The notes under the pieces were generated by a model. The model was given only the letters and a program-made list of their open reading frames with translations. It made no database searches and was not told the origin of the DNA. From Dehalococcoidia bacterium (GTDB lineage: Bacteria > Chloroflexota > Dehalococcoidia > Lucifugimonadales > UBA3495), in assembly GCA_022823105.1 (NCBI GenBank), contig JAJDXU010000239.1:1-10418 (forward strand): a DNA stretch of 10,418 nt, in the 5' to 3' direction. Of the stretch, positions 1 through 7,241 are shown piece after piece (the first letter of the stretch is position 1; each line of letters begins with the position of its first letter). Position numbers and translations under genes: made by a program.

Positions 1-232
1 GTGATCGTGCGGAACTGGCCCGACATCCGGCGGGTTGCGGCCACCCCGGCCAGCGGCGCCCTTCTGCCCAGCCAGCTGCTGCGAAAGTTCGCGGCCTATC
101 CGCATCAGCATGAACTGGCTGTCACCCTCCGCGAAATTGGACGGGTAGAACGGAACGCTCTTCATCGTCGACTGGCTGCTCGACGCCGATATGCAACGCC
201 GGGTCAACACCGGCCTGCACGGAGGAGAATAA
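1..232 (+). pseudogene. Tn3-family transposase (TnpA) remnant, C-terminal part, frameshifted and truncated
   Basis: Plus-strand frame 1 from the window edge reads as the C-terminal catalytic region of a Tn3-family transposase: NWPDI near the start, then PSQLLRKFAAYP, HELAVTLREIGRVER up to base 153. Similarity then continues in another frame after one extra base at about 154: TLFIVDWLLDADMQRR, VNTGLHGGE, ending at a TAA at 230-232. In this family the segment continues for roughly 80 to 110 more residues (GEARHAL..., GEIRDR...), and none of that is recognisable downstream. The Glu of the final GGE aligns with what I take to be the last catalytic acid of the DDE triad, so the remnant stops just after it. 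Family assignment is from remembered motifs. The upstream part lies outside the window, so whether the gene was already broken there is unknown. The one-base shift plus truncation make it inactive unless the shift is a sequencing error. Confidence 0.8.
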
Positions 233-413
233 CGGCTACCGGGTGCTTGGCCCGGCTCCGCAGTGATTCGGCGACTCCATCGATGCGCCAATCAGAGAGT
301 CAGCCACAGGGATTTCGCAGACGCAGACCGGACTAACTTCCGAATTCTGGCTAGCCGGTCGGTAAGGTCACGGGGTTCAATCGGCGTAGCGGCGGTGCGG
401 TCGGTGGATTCCC

Positions 414-1316
414 TCAGTATTTCCTTGAGGGAGGAGGTTCGGCTCCCAGCAGTTCTGACCTTGCTATTGACCAAACCCGGTTCAATGCCTGTTGTGCCGA
501 CGAACAATCCGCGCCGATCACTTTAACGCCCAAGCCGTCACCATCGGGCAGTATCGACGCGCCGGCCCGTGCAAAGGAGGCGCATCCAAGTGTGTTTCTT
601 GCGAGATCGAGGACCCGACGTGCGGCCGCTTGGTCGCATACGATCAGCATCGAACCGAGCGTCAAGCCGCTGTTGTCCTGGTTTCCGCTAAACGCTGCGT
701 GCAACAGACCGATGCCGTTGGGCGCAGATTCCCGCGGTGAAAGGACGAAACCTTCTCGGAAAACCGCCCGCCGACCGTCTCGATGCACGGCTAGGTCATT
801 CCGAATCTTGCGATATTGGAACGATTCTCTCATGGCCACCCGCCCGGGAGTGATAATGTCCCACCAAAGCAGCGTGCCTCCGGGTTCCACCGTGATGCAA
901 AAGTCCTGCGCCAGACTAGAGTTGCTGAAGGGTATGAGTGGATCAGGCAGGTACTCCAGATAGCCGCCGGCGGCCACGTTTAGAACTACGCGCTGCTCGG
1001 CCTTGCCTCGCTCCATGGTGTATATCTTGGTCGCGCTCTGAGTGGTGACATGGGCCCTGGCGCCGCGGCCGACCTTGATCCCGACTTCGTGCCGGTCGCC
1101 AGCGAACAACCCGCCGGTGGGGTTGGAGAGGAAAACGCAAGCCAGATCGGGAACTGCATCGTCCGGATAAAGCGCCCGCTGGACGGTCAGCGGCGGCCGA
1201 GTGCGGGCGTGTGTGAGCCGGGCGCGCCCATCCCGATGCTCCAGAGAGAGTTCGGCCAACCCGTGTGTCGTCGGACGTTGGGTTTCAGCAGGTGGCAGAC
1301 GGGTCGCCGATTGCAT
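414..1316 (-). CDS. ureD: Urease accessory protein UreD (UreH family)
   Basis: UreD is the scaffold that binds apo-urease and, with UreF and UreG, delivers nickel to the active site in the cytoplasm. With the ATG at 1316 the protein is about 300 residues, normal for the family. Conserved blocks are visible: LTVQRALYP near residue 43, NPTGGLFAGD at 65-74, TTQSATKIY at 91-99 and YLPDPLIPF at 121-129. The frame is open upstream to a GTG at 1388, but that start would overlap ureG by about 100 nt and add 24 residues with no family match, so the ATG is preferred. It overlaps the end of ureG by 32 nt, suggesting translational coupling; no clear Shine-Dalgarno precedes it, so the start is the uncertain part. 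It is the last gene of the run, and nothing that looks like a strong terminator follows it. Confidence 0.9.
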   Translation of the reverse strand: MQSATRLPPAETQRPTTHGLAELSLEHRDGRARLTHARTRPPLTVQRALYPDDAVPDLACVFLSNPTGGLFAGDRHEVGIKVGRGARAHVTTQSATKIYTMERGKAEQRVVLNVAAGGYLEYLPDPLIPFSNSSLAQDFCITVEPGGTLLWWDIITPGRVAMRESFQYRKIRNDLAVHRDGRRAVFREGFVLSPRESAPNGIGLLHAAFSGNQDNSGLTLGSMLIVCDQAAARRVLDLARNTLGCASFARAGASILPDGDGLGVKVIGADCSSAQQALNRVWSIARSELLGAEPPPSRKY

Positions 1317-1911
1317 CGAGGATGTGGTCCAGCACCGCTCCCAGCCCCTCGCCGGCGCGGCAGTTGGTGAATGCGTATGGGCGCTCACCCCGTACCATGT
1401 TGAGGTCGCGGCGCATCACATCCAGGTCGGCGCCCACGTATGGGGCCAGGTCGGTCTTGTTCACCACCAGCAGGTCGGTTTGAGTGATGCCCTGGCCGCG
1501 CTTGCGGGGGATCTTGTCGCCGGCCGCGACGTCGATGACGTAGATTTGGTAGTCCGCCAAAGCCGGGCTAAATGTGAGCGTGAGGTTGTCCCCGCCACTT
1601 TCGATCAGCATGATGTCGGAGTCGGGATACGCCTCGGTCAGTTCTTCCGCGGCCAGCAGGTTGAGGCTGGGGTCTTCGCGTACCGCCGCGTGGGGGCATG
1701 CTCCGGTCGCGACGCCTCGGATGCGGTCGGTGTCGAATACGCCGGACAGAGTTCTGGTCACATGGTCGGCGTCCTCTCGGGTGAAGATGTCGTTGGTGAT
1801 TACGACCGGATGCCGGTTTCGCTCCATCAGCAACGGGACCAGCCTTTCCACCAGCGTGGTCTTGCCGGACCCAACCGGTCCGCCTATCCCTACTCTGGGA
1901 ATATTTCGCAT
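1285..1911 (-). CDS. ureG: Urease accessory GTPase UreG
   Basis: UreG is the SIMIBI-class GTPase that carries nickel and powers its insertion into urease within the UreDFG complex. The 208-residue protein shows the P-loop GPVGSGKT at residues 11-18, the nickel-binding CPH motif at 72-74, ESGGDNL at 104-110 and the guanine-specificity motif NKTDL at 151-155. The usual GGCPH is GACPH here, a small change that leaves Cys and His intact. The ATG at 1911 is chosen over an open frame reaching 1968 because the family begins just before the P-loop and a GGAG lies 8 nt upstream of this ATG; the longer start would overlap ureF and add unmatched residues. There is no His-rich N-terminus of the kind some UreG or UreE proteins use for nickel storage. 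It lies 28 nt after ureF and overlaps ureD by 32 nt. Confidence 0.95.
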   Translation of the reverse strand: MRNIPRVGIGGPVGSGKTTLVERLVPLLMERNRHPVVITNDIFTREDADHVTRTLSGVFDTDRIRGVATGACPHAAVREDPSLNLLAAEELTEAYPDSDIMLIESGGDNLTLTFSPALADYQIYVIDVAAGDKIPRKRGQGITQTDLLVVNKTDLAPYVGADLDVMRRDLNMVRGERPYAFTNCRAGEGLGAVLDHILDAIGDPSATC

Positions 1912-1919
1912 GTTTTGAT

Positions 1920-1923
1920 CTCC
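1920..1923 (-). promoter_or_regulatory. Shine-Dalgarno deciding the ureG start
   Basis: GGAG on the minus strand sits 8 nt before the ATG at 1911 in the short ureF-ureG gap. It supports this ATG over the upstream in-frame ATG codons at about 1962-1968, which lie inside ureF. Confidence 0.65.
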
Positions 1924-1939
1924 GGTTTTCCGATGCGCC

Positions 1940-2653
1940 TCAACTAGCGAACATCCGCACATCATCATGCTCGTGGAGCATGGAGGCGATGTCGGCCTGT
2001 GGCGTCAACGATGTCATTTCGGGCCAATCGCGGGCTCTTAGATCCGCGGCCGATCTCGCCACCGGATCCTGTATCGAATGAAGGATACGTTGAACCTCCG
2101 AGTGTGTCAGGGGTAATAGCCGCTGCGCTGCTCCGAGCACACCCACCGCGAAACTGTGGGAGTACATCAGTAAGGCGTGCTCCGGCGGGATGCCGAACGC
2201 GCACGTCGCGACTCCCAACGCCACCGCGCTCGTGGCCGGCGTTTCATGGTTCAGGGTCAGTTGCCGGAAATCGGCGCAAACCGACGATCCGGTATCTCCC
2301 GACAACAGAGGGGCAGTTTCGTCAAGGATGCGCCGCCCAGCATGACAGGAGGCCAAACGCAGTTCTTGGGGCAGTTTCATAGCGTGCAGATGCCAATCGA
2401 TGTCCGTGAGCGTTGCCAAGTCTCCGTTCTGCGCCGCACGATGAGAGTTTAGCAGCGCAACGCCGTCGCACGGCAGGATCGACCATGTCAGCAGGTTATG
2501 CAGGTATTGCTGTAAGTCGGCGGCGTTTTGGACCCAACCGCGAGCCACCATACTCTCCAGCCCGTGTGAGTGGGCGTACATACCGGAAGGGAAGAAGGAA
2601 TCTGCAAATTGCAGTGCCGCTAGGAAGCTGTTGCCCGCGTGGTCGTTTTGCAT
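1940..2653 (-). CDS. ureF: Urease accessory protein UreF
   Basis: UreF bridges UreD and UreG in the urease maturation complex and acts on the UreG GTPase. The 237-residue length fits the family. The diagnostic N-terminal block is present at residues 14-33: LQFADSFFPSG followed by YAHSHGLE, the counterpart of the common LxLADSxFPxGxxxHSxGLE. The rest is helix-rich with short conserved pieces (PQELRLAS, HSFAVGVLGAAQR). It begins 11 nt after the ureC stop with no good Shine-Dalgarno, so it probably depends on coupling to ureC translation. By eye its G+C (about 55-58% in sampled lines) is lower than in ureC (about 63-68%). There is no ureE between ureC and this gene, where many bacteria carry one. 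Confidence 0.93.
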   Translation of the reverse strand: MQNDHAGNSFLAALQFADSFFPSGMYAHSHGLESMVARGWVQNAADLQQYLHNLLTWSILPCDGVALLNSHRAAQNGDLATLTDIDWHLHAMKLPQELRLASCHAGRRILDETAPLLSGDTGSSVCADFRQLTLNHETPATSAVALGVATCAFGIPPEHALLMYSHSFAVGVLGAAQRLLPLTHSEVQRILHSIQDPVARSAADLRARDWPEMTSLTPQADIASMLHEHDDVRMFAS

Positions 2654-2664
2654 GGTTGGGCTGG

Positions 2665-4383
2665 TTATACGAGGAAGTGCAACTGAGCCAGACTCAAGCG
2701 CTCCGCCGGCGACACGGTGGCGATCTCGCCGTCGACACGGACGGCGTAAGTGTCAGGGTCGACTTCTATCACGGGCATTGCGTCATTACGGACCATCTGC
2801 CGCTTGGTAATGGTGCGGCAGCCGCGAACCGGTTCGACCCGTCGGGTGAGGCCAAGGTCCTGAGGTACGCCGACCTCGTATGCTGCCTGAGACACGAAGG
2901 TCAGCGACGTGCCGGCCACCGCCTTGCCCATCCCGCCGAACATGGGGCGGTAAAACGATGGCTCGGCGGTGGGTATGGAACCGTTGGGATCGCCCATTAC
3001 CGCCCAGCAGATCATACCGCCCTTGATGATGATCTTGGGCTTGGCCCCGAAGCTGCCCAAGGGCCACAGCACGATGTCGGCCAGCTTGCCGGGTTCAAGC
3101 GAACCGACCAAATGGGAAATGCCGTGGGTGATGGCCGGGTTGATGGTCAGCTTGGCCAGGTAGCGCAGGGAGCGGAAATTGTCGTGGTCCGGCGAATCCT
3201 CGGGGAGCTTGCCCTTGAACTGGCGCATCTTATCCGCCGTCTGGAACAGGCGGGTGAAGTTCTCGCCCACCCGGCCCATGGCCTGCGAGTCCGAGGCGTA
3301 CATGCTGATTACGCCAAGGTCGTGGAGGACATCTTCGGCGGCCATGGTCTCCGGGCGAATACGGCTCTCGGCGAAAGCCACGTCCTCCGGCACCCGTGGG
3401 TTGAGGTGATGGCACACCATGAGCATGTCCATGTGCTCCGTGAGGGTGTTCACGGTGTACGGCCGTGTGGGATTGGTGGAAGAGGGCAACACGTTGAGTT
3501 CGGACGCGATGCGGATGATGTCGGGAGCATGGCCTCCCCCGGCGCCCTCAGTGTGGTAGGTATGGATGGCCCGGCCGCCAATGGCGGCGATGGTGTCCTC
3601 CACGAACCCGGCCTCGTTGAGCGTGTCGGTGTGGATGGCAACCGGCACGTCGAACCGGTCGGCGACGGCCAGACAGGTGTCGATGGCTGCGGGCGTGGTG
3701 CCCCAATCCTCGTGGAGCTTGAGGCCGCTGACGCCGGCCGCGATCTGCTCCTCCAACGGAGCGGGATCGCTGGCGTTGCCCTTGCCTAGCAGGCCCCAGT
3801 TCACGGGCAGCGGCTCGGCGGCTTCCAGCATCCGAGCGATGTTCCACGGGCCGGGCGTGCAGGTAGTGGCGTTGGTGCCGTCCGCCGGGCCGGTGCCGCC
3901 TCCGATCATGGTGGTGATGCCGTTGGACAGAGCGTGATATACCTGCTGCGGGGCGATCATGTGGATGTGGGAGTCCACCCCGCCGGGCGTGGCGATCAGG
4001 TGCTCGCCGGCGATGACCTCCGTACCCGGTCCAACGACGAGGTTGGGATGCACGCCGTCCATCACGTTGGGATTGCCCGACTTGCCAACCGCGACGATCA
4101 GGCCGTGGCGCACGCCGATGTCCGCCTTGATGATTCCCAAGACGGGATCCATGATGATGGCGTTGGTGATGACCAGATCCAGGGCGCCGTTGCGGTTGGT
4201 GATCTCCGAAGCCTGCCCCATACCGTCGCGTGCGGACTTGCCGCCCCCGAAGACCAACTCGTCGCCGTGGGTGAGCAAGTCCTGCTCGATTTGACAGACC
4301 AGTGTCGTATCGGCCAGGCGGAACCGGTCCCCCACGGTGGGGCCGTAGAGTTCCACGTACTGCCGTCGGCTGACCCTCGCCAT
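2665..4383 (-). CDS. ureC: Urease subunit alpha (catalytic, dinickel)
   Basis: This catalytic subunit hydrolyses urea to ammonia and carbamate at a dinickel centre. At 572 residues it is full length. All expected ligands are visible: His139 and His141 (HIH), the Lys222 that is carbamylated (GLKLHEDWG), His224, His251 (AIHTDTLNE), His277 (YHTEGAGGGH) and Asp365 (YASDSQAMGR). The mobile-flap Cys324 and the catalytic His325 (MVCHHLNP) are also present. Numbering is offset by +2 from the Sporosarcina pasteurii enzyme. The N-terminus (SRRQYVELYGPTVGDRFRLADT) and the C-terminus are of the standard form. The ATG at 4383 is one base after the ureB stop, and GAGG lies 6 nt upstream inside the ureB end. 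The enzyme should be active once nickel is inserted by UreFGD. Confidence 0.99.
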   Translation of the reverse strand: MARVSRRQYVELYGPTVGDRFRLADTTLVCQIEQDLLTHGDELVFGGGKSARDGMGQASEITNRNGALDLVITNAIIMDPVLGIIKADIGVRHGLIVAVGKSGNPNVMDGVHPNLVVGPGTEVIAGEHLIATPGGVDSHIHMIAPQQVYHALSNGITTMIGGGTGPADGTNATTCTPGPWNIARMLEAAEPLPVNWGLLGKGNASDPAPLEEQIAAGVSGLKLHEDWGTTPAAIDTCLAVADRFDVPVAIHTDTLNEAGFVEDTIAAIGGRAIHTYHTEGAGGGHAPDIIRIASELNVLPSSTNPTRPYTVNTLTEHMDMLMVCHHLNPRVPEDVAFAESRIRPETMAAEDVLHDLGVISMYASDSQAMGRVGENFTRLFQTADKMRQFKGKLPEDSPDHDNFRSLRYLAKLTINPAITHGISHLVGSLEPGKLADIVLWPLGSFGAKPKIIIKGGMICWAVMGDPNGSIPTAEPSFYRPMFGGMGKAVAGTSLTFVSQAAYEVGVPQDLGLTRRVEPVRGCRTITKRQMVRNDAMPVIEVDPDTYAVRVDGEIATVSPAERLSLAQLHFLV

Positions 4384-4384
4384 G

Positions 4385-4795
4385 CTATGCCTCGTCGGTG
4401 GTGGTGGATGTAGCTTCAGGCGGCTGATCCAGAAAGCTCCGGCGTCTCATCACATCCAAGGCTGCGTCGCGCACAGTGGGTGAGTCCAGACTGCCTTCGG
4501 TGAGGCCGTTGAGACCTCGCGCACGGCGGGTGCCTCCGATAGCGACCAGCGGCACATCCTTGCGGTCGCCGGGTTCGAAGCGGACGGCGGTGCCGGCGGG
4601 CACATCCAGCCGCATCCCGAACGCGGCCTCCCGATCAAACCGCAACGCGCGGTTCACCTCGAAGAAATGGAAGTGAGAGCCGACCTGGATTGCCCGGTCT
4701 CCGGTATTCCAAACCGACAAAGTGCGCTTGGGGCGGCCGGCGTTGATCTCGATTGGTTCGTCGGTGATGATGTAGTGTGCGGTTGGGTTGCTCAT
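4385..4795 (-). CDS. ureB: Urease subunit beta
   Basis: This is the non-catalytic beta subunit that packs with UreA and UreC in the cytoplasmic urease. The 136-residue protein has the family core: IEINAGRP, LSVWNTGDRAIQVGSHFHFFEVN, LRFDREAAFGMRLDVPAGTAVRFEPGD-like sequence, then VPLVAIGGTRRARGLNGL. A short tail rich in Ser, Thr, Asp and Glu (roughly the last 20 residues) goes beyond the minimal subunit of about 100 residues. The frame is open to a GTG at 4816 that overlaps the ureA stop as GTGA. I prefer the ATG at 4795 because a strong AGGTGGAG lies 5 nt upstream and homologues start just before this point. The gene is 17 nt after ureA and 1 nt before ureC. Confidence 0.95.
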   Translation of the reverse strand: MSNPTAHYIITDEPIEINAGRPKRTLSVWNTGDRAIQVGSHFHFFEVNRALRFDREAAFGMRLDVPAGTAVRFEPGDRKDVPLVAIGGTRRARGLNGLTEGSLDSPTVRDAALDVMRRRSFLDQPPEATSTTTDEA

Positions 4796-4800
4796 GGGCG

Positions 4801-4808
4801 CTCCACCT
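4801..4808 (-). promoter_or_regulatory. Shine-Dalgarno deciding the ureB start
   Basis: AGGTGGAG on the minus strand, 5 nt before the ATG at 4795. It is one of the best ribosome binding sites in the operon and favours this ATG over the overlapping GTG at 4816. Confidence 0.7.
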
Positions 4809-4812
4809 GTGT

Positions 4813-5115
4813 TCACACGATGGGGTCGTGGACGGACACCAACTTGGTGCCGTCGGGGAAAGTGGCCTCCACCTGCACTAGGTCGACCAGATCCGGAACG
4901 CCTTCCATCACGTCGTCGCGGCTCAACACCTGGCGACCCAGTTCCATCACCTCGGCGACGGTCCTGCCGTCGCGCGCGCCCTCCAGGATGGACTCGGTGA
5001 TCAGGGCGACGGATTCTGGCACGTTGAGCTTGAGACCGCGGGCCTGCCGTTTGCGGGCCAGGTCGGCGGCGACGTAGATCAGTAGCTTTTCCGATTCACG
5101 GGGTGTGAGCATCAT
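4813..5115 (-). CDS. ureA: Urease subunit gamma
   Basis: This is the small structural subunit of urease, 100 residues, the usual length when gamma and beta are separate genes as in most bacteria. It carries the family sequence from the start (LTPRESEKLLIYVAADLA) through LNVPESVALITESILEGARDG, a MELGRQVLSRDDVMEGVP block and the C-terminal EATFPDGTKLVSVHDPI. Two consecutive ATG codons (5115 and 5112) are possible starts; the first has GAGG 9 nt upstream, so it is chosen. It begins 18 nt after the glnA stop, with no visible promoter between them, so urease expression is probably tied to glnA and the transporter. Confidence 0.97.
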   Translation of the reverse strand: MMLTPRESEKLLIYVAADLARKRQARGLKLNVPESVALITESILEGARDGRTVAEVMELGRQVLSRDDVMEGVPDLVDLVQVEATFPDGTKLVSVHDPIV

Positions 5116-5133
5116 GGCACGTTGCCTCGGGAT

Positions 5134-6471
5134 TTACAGGGTGGAGAGGTACCGGGATACCTCGTAGTCGGTGACTTCGGAGCGGTATTCATCCCATTCC
5201 AGCTTCTTGTTCTCGATGAGGCTGTTGAATACGTGGTCGCCGAGAGCCTCATACAGCAATTCGCTGGTCTCCGCCAGGCCGATGGCCTCGCCCAGGCTGG
5301 ACGGCAGGGTGCGGATGCCCAGCGATTGCCGGCGTTGGGGTGACATCTCCTGCACGTTACCCACCACCGGGGCCGGCACCTCGTATTGTTCCTCGATGCC
5401 CTTGAGGCCGGCGGCCAACATCGCGCTGAACGCCAAGTACGGGTTGCACGACGGGTCGGGAGACCGGTACTCGATGCGGATGGATGACTCCTCACCACGC
5501 TCGTAGCTGGGGACGCGGATGAGGTCGGAGCGGTTGACGTAAGTCCACGAAACATACACCGGCGCCTCGTAACCGGGGATGAGGCGCTTGTAGGAATTGA
5601 CCCACTGGTTGGTGACCAAGGTTATCTCCGGGGCGTGGGTTATCAGTCCGGCGATGAACTGCTTGCCAAGGACAGAAAGATAACGCTCATCATCGGCGTC
5701 GTAAAAGCGGTTCTCGTCGCCGGCGAACAGTGACTGGTGCAGGTGAAGACCGGAACCGTTGACGCGAGACATGGGCTTGGGCATGAACGTCGCATACACG
5801 TTCTGTAGCTGGGCCAGTTCCTTGACCACCAGCTTGGCGGTCATAAGGTTGTCGGCCATGGTCAGGGCGTCGGTGTACTCGAGGTCGATTTCGTGCTGGC
5901 TGGGAGCGCCCTCGTGGTGAGAGTACTTGACCGGGATGCCCATCTCAGCGAGGTTCAGCACGGTGTCGCGGCGCAGGTCGGAGGCCGGATAGCTGGAGAG
6001 CTGGTCGAAATAGCCGTCGAGGTCCAGCAGTTCCGGAGCGGTGGAGTTCTTGAGGTAGAAGAATTCCAGTTCCGCGCCCACGTTGTAGGTGAACCCCAAT
6101 TCAGCGGCTTTGTCCAGGTTGCGCTTGAGGACCTGGCGCGGGTCGCCGATAAAGGTCTGGCCGCGAGGTTGCCTGATATCGCAGAACATCCGCGCCACTG
6201 CATTCTGGCGTGGCCGCCAGGGCAGCAGGGTAAACGTGTCCGGGTCGGGGTGGGCCCGCATATCGCTCTCGTGGTGGCGAGCGAAGCCGTCGATGGCGGA
6301 TCCGTCGAATCCCACGCCACGTTCAAGGGCGTCCTCCAGGTCGTCCACTGACACGGCGAAACCCTTGAGTTTGCCCAGTATGTCCGTGAACCACAGGCGG
6401 ATAAACTTGACGTCGTTGTCCCGCGCGGTCCGAAGTACGGTATCCCGGGCGGCGGAGGTCTCAGTTGTCAT
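5134..6471 (-). CDS. glnA: Type I glutamine synthetase, GSI-alpha / GlnA2-like
   Basis: The enzyme makes glutamine from glutamate, ammonia and ATP, and here would fix ammonia released by the co-encoded urease. The 445-residue protein is full length for the short GSI-alpha type. Visible motifs: FDGSAIDGF at 55-63, metal-binding Glu in ELEF at 134-137, HHE at 185-187, QHEID at 192-196, NGSGLHLHQS at 238-247, NSYKRL at 292-297 with flap Glu302, and IEYRSPDPSCNP from 333. The adenylylation segment (NLYDL in GSI-beta) reads NVQEM, so the modified Tyr is replaced by Gln. Arg65 aligns with the Arg of the Bacillus enzyme needed for glutamine feedback inhibition. TNQWVNSYKRL resembles mycobacterial GlnA2. 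Start: ATG at 6471 with GAGGAA 5 nt upstream. It lies 36 nt after urtE and 18 nt before ureA. A GlnA-like gamma-glutamylpolyamine ligase is less likely because the core glutamine-synthetase motifs are retained. Confidence 0.93.
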   Translation of the reverse strand: MTTETSAARDTVLRTARDNDVKFIRLWFTDILGKLKGFAVSVDDLEDALERGVGFDGSAIDGFARHHESDMRAHPDPDTFTLLPWRPRQNAVARMFCDIRQPRGQTFIGDPRQVLKRNLDKAAELGFTYNVGAELEFFYLKNSTAPELLDLDGYFDQLSSYPASDLRRDTVLNLAEMGIPVKYSHHEGAPSQHEIDLEYTDALTMADNLMTAKLVVKELAQLQNVYATFMPKPMSRVNGSGLHLHQSLFAGDENRFYDADDERYLSVLGKQFIAGLITHAPEITLVTNQWVNSYKRLIPGYEAPVYVSWTYVNRSDLIRVPSYERGEESSIRIEYRSPDPSCNPYLAFSAMLAAGLKGIEEQYEVPAPVVGNVQEMSPQRRQSLGIRTLPSSLGEAIGLAETSELLYEALGDHVFNSLIENKKLEWDEYRSEVTDYEVSRYLSTL

Positions 6472-6507
6472 GGCTATTCCTCATGTATGCGCGTATTGCG
6501 GCGGCAC

Positions 6508-7233
6508 TCACACCGCGACGTATTCGCGGACGAGATTGTGATCCAGGTCCCGGGCGGTTCCCTCCAGGACGATGGCCCCTTTTTCCATTACGTAGCAGTA
6601 ATCGGCGATACCCAGGGCGAAGTCCAGGAACTGCTCGACCAGCAGGATCGTGGTGTCCTGTTTCTCTCTCAGGGTATGCAGGAGTTCTTCTATCTCCTGG
6701 ACGATGGACGGCTGGATGCCCTCGGTAGGTTCATCCAGCAACAGGAGCGTGGGCCGGCGGACCAACGCTCGGGCCAGCGCAAGTTGCTGCTGCTGGCCGC
6801 CGCTGAGGGTGCCGGCGGCTTTCTTCGGGTTGATCTTCAAGGCCGGGAACAGTTCGTACATCTCATCGACGGCTTCCGACCGGCCCTTTTTGCCATCGAA
6901 AGCCTCCAAACCCATGAGCAGGTTTTCGTTGACCGTCAGATAGGGAAAGATATGGCGACCCTGCGGCACGTACCCGCACCCCGCCCTGGCTCTGCGATGT
7001 GGCGCCCAGCGGGTCAGGTCGGACTGGCCCAGGTGAATCCGGCCTGATCGCGGGTTCAGCAAGCCCATGATCGCCTTGAGCAGCGTGGTCTTGCCCACGC
7101 CGTTGCGACCCATTAGGCACACCACCTGTCCCTCCGGCACGTCAAGTGCGATGTTGGTCAGCACCATGCTCTGCCCGTAACCTACGGACAGGTCCTTGAT
7201 GGACAGCAGGGGTTCCGTTCGGCGCATAATCAT
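6508..7233 (-). CDS. urtE: Urea ABC transporter ATP-binding protein UrtE
   Basis: One of the two cytoplasmic ATPases that drive urea import through UrtBC. With the ATG at 7233 it is 241 residues, close to the usual 230 or so. Visible: Walker A GRNGVGKTT at 42-50, Q-loop Gln91 (YVPQGRHIFPYLTV), ABC signature LSGGQ at 143-147, Walker B LLLLDEP at 163-169 followed by TEGIQPSI, which is typical of UrtE. The switch position reads VEQ instead of VEH, as is normal for the LivF/UrtE branch. The same frame stays open to 7599, but that part translates to Arg-rich sequence antisense-like in composition inside urtD and is not coding. An ATG at 7227 is an equally placed alternative. The gene begins 8 nt after the urtD stop with only a weak ribosome site. 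Confidence 0.96.
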   Translation of the reverse strand: MIMRRTEPLLSIKDLSVGYGQSMVLTNIALDVPEGQVVCLMGRNGVGKTTLLKAIMGLLNPRSGRIHLGQSDLTRWAPHRRARAGCGYVPQGRHIFPYLTVNENLLMGLEAFDGKKGRSEAVDEMYELFPALKINPKKAAGTLSGGQQQQLALARALVRRPTLLLLDEPTEGIQPSIVQEIEELLHTLREKQDTTILLVEQFLDFALGIADYCYVMEKGAIVLEGTARDLDHNLVREYVAV

Positions 7234-7241
7234 GGTCCGGC

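Noticed and set aside
239..255. Possible terminator hairpin (CCGGG, 7-nt loop, CCCGG) downstream of ureD
   Set aside because: Only 5 bp, about 160 nt from the ureD stop, and no T-tract on the minus strand; not distinguishable from chance in GC-rich DNA.
301..340. Possible Tn3 terminal inverted repeat after the transposase remnant
   Set aside because: No convincing match to a remembered 38-bp Tn3 end and no partner copy in the window, so it is not reported as a feature.
366..388. tRNA T-arm-like GGTTCAATC in the spacer
   Set aside because: The flanking bases do not form the T stem (position 61 is not C), and no acceptor or anticodon arms are present around it.
1201..1947. Plus-strand open frame of 248 codons opposite ureG
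   Set aside because: Antisense to ureG, whose GTPase motifs are all intact; composition is shadow-like.
2413..3789. Plus-strand open frame of 458 codons opposite ureC
   Set aside because: It is exactly antisense to a fully conserved ureC with intact active site; the translation has no recognisable domain. Long antisense frames are common opposite GC-rich genes.
4796..4816. GTG start for ureB overlapping the ureA stop
   Set aside because: Possible, but the ATG at 4795 has a much better ribosome binding site and fits homologue N-termini.
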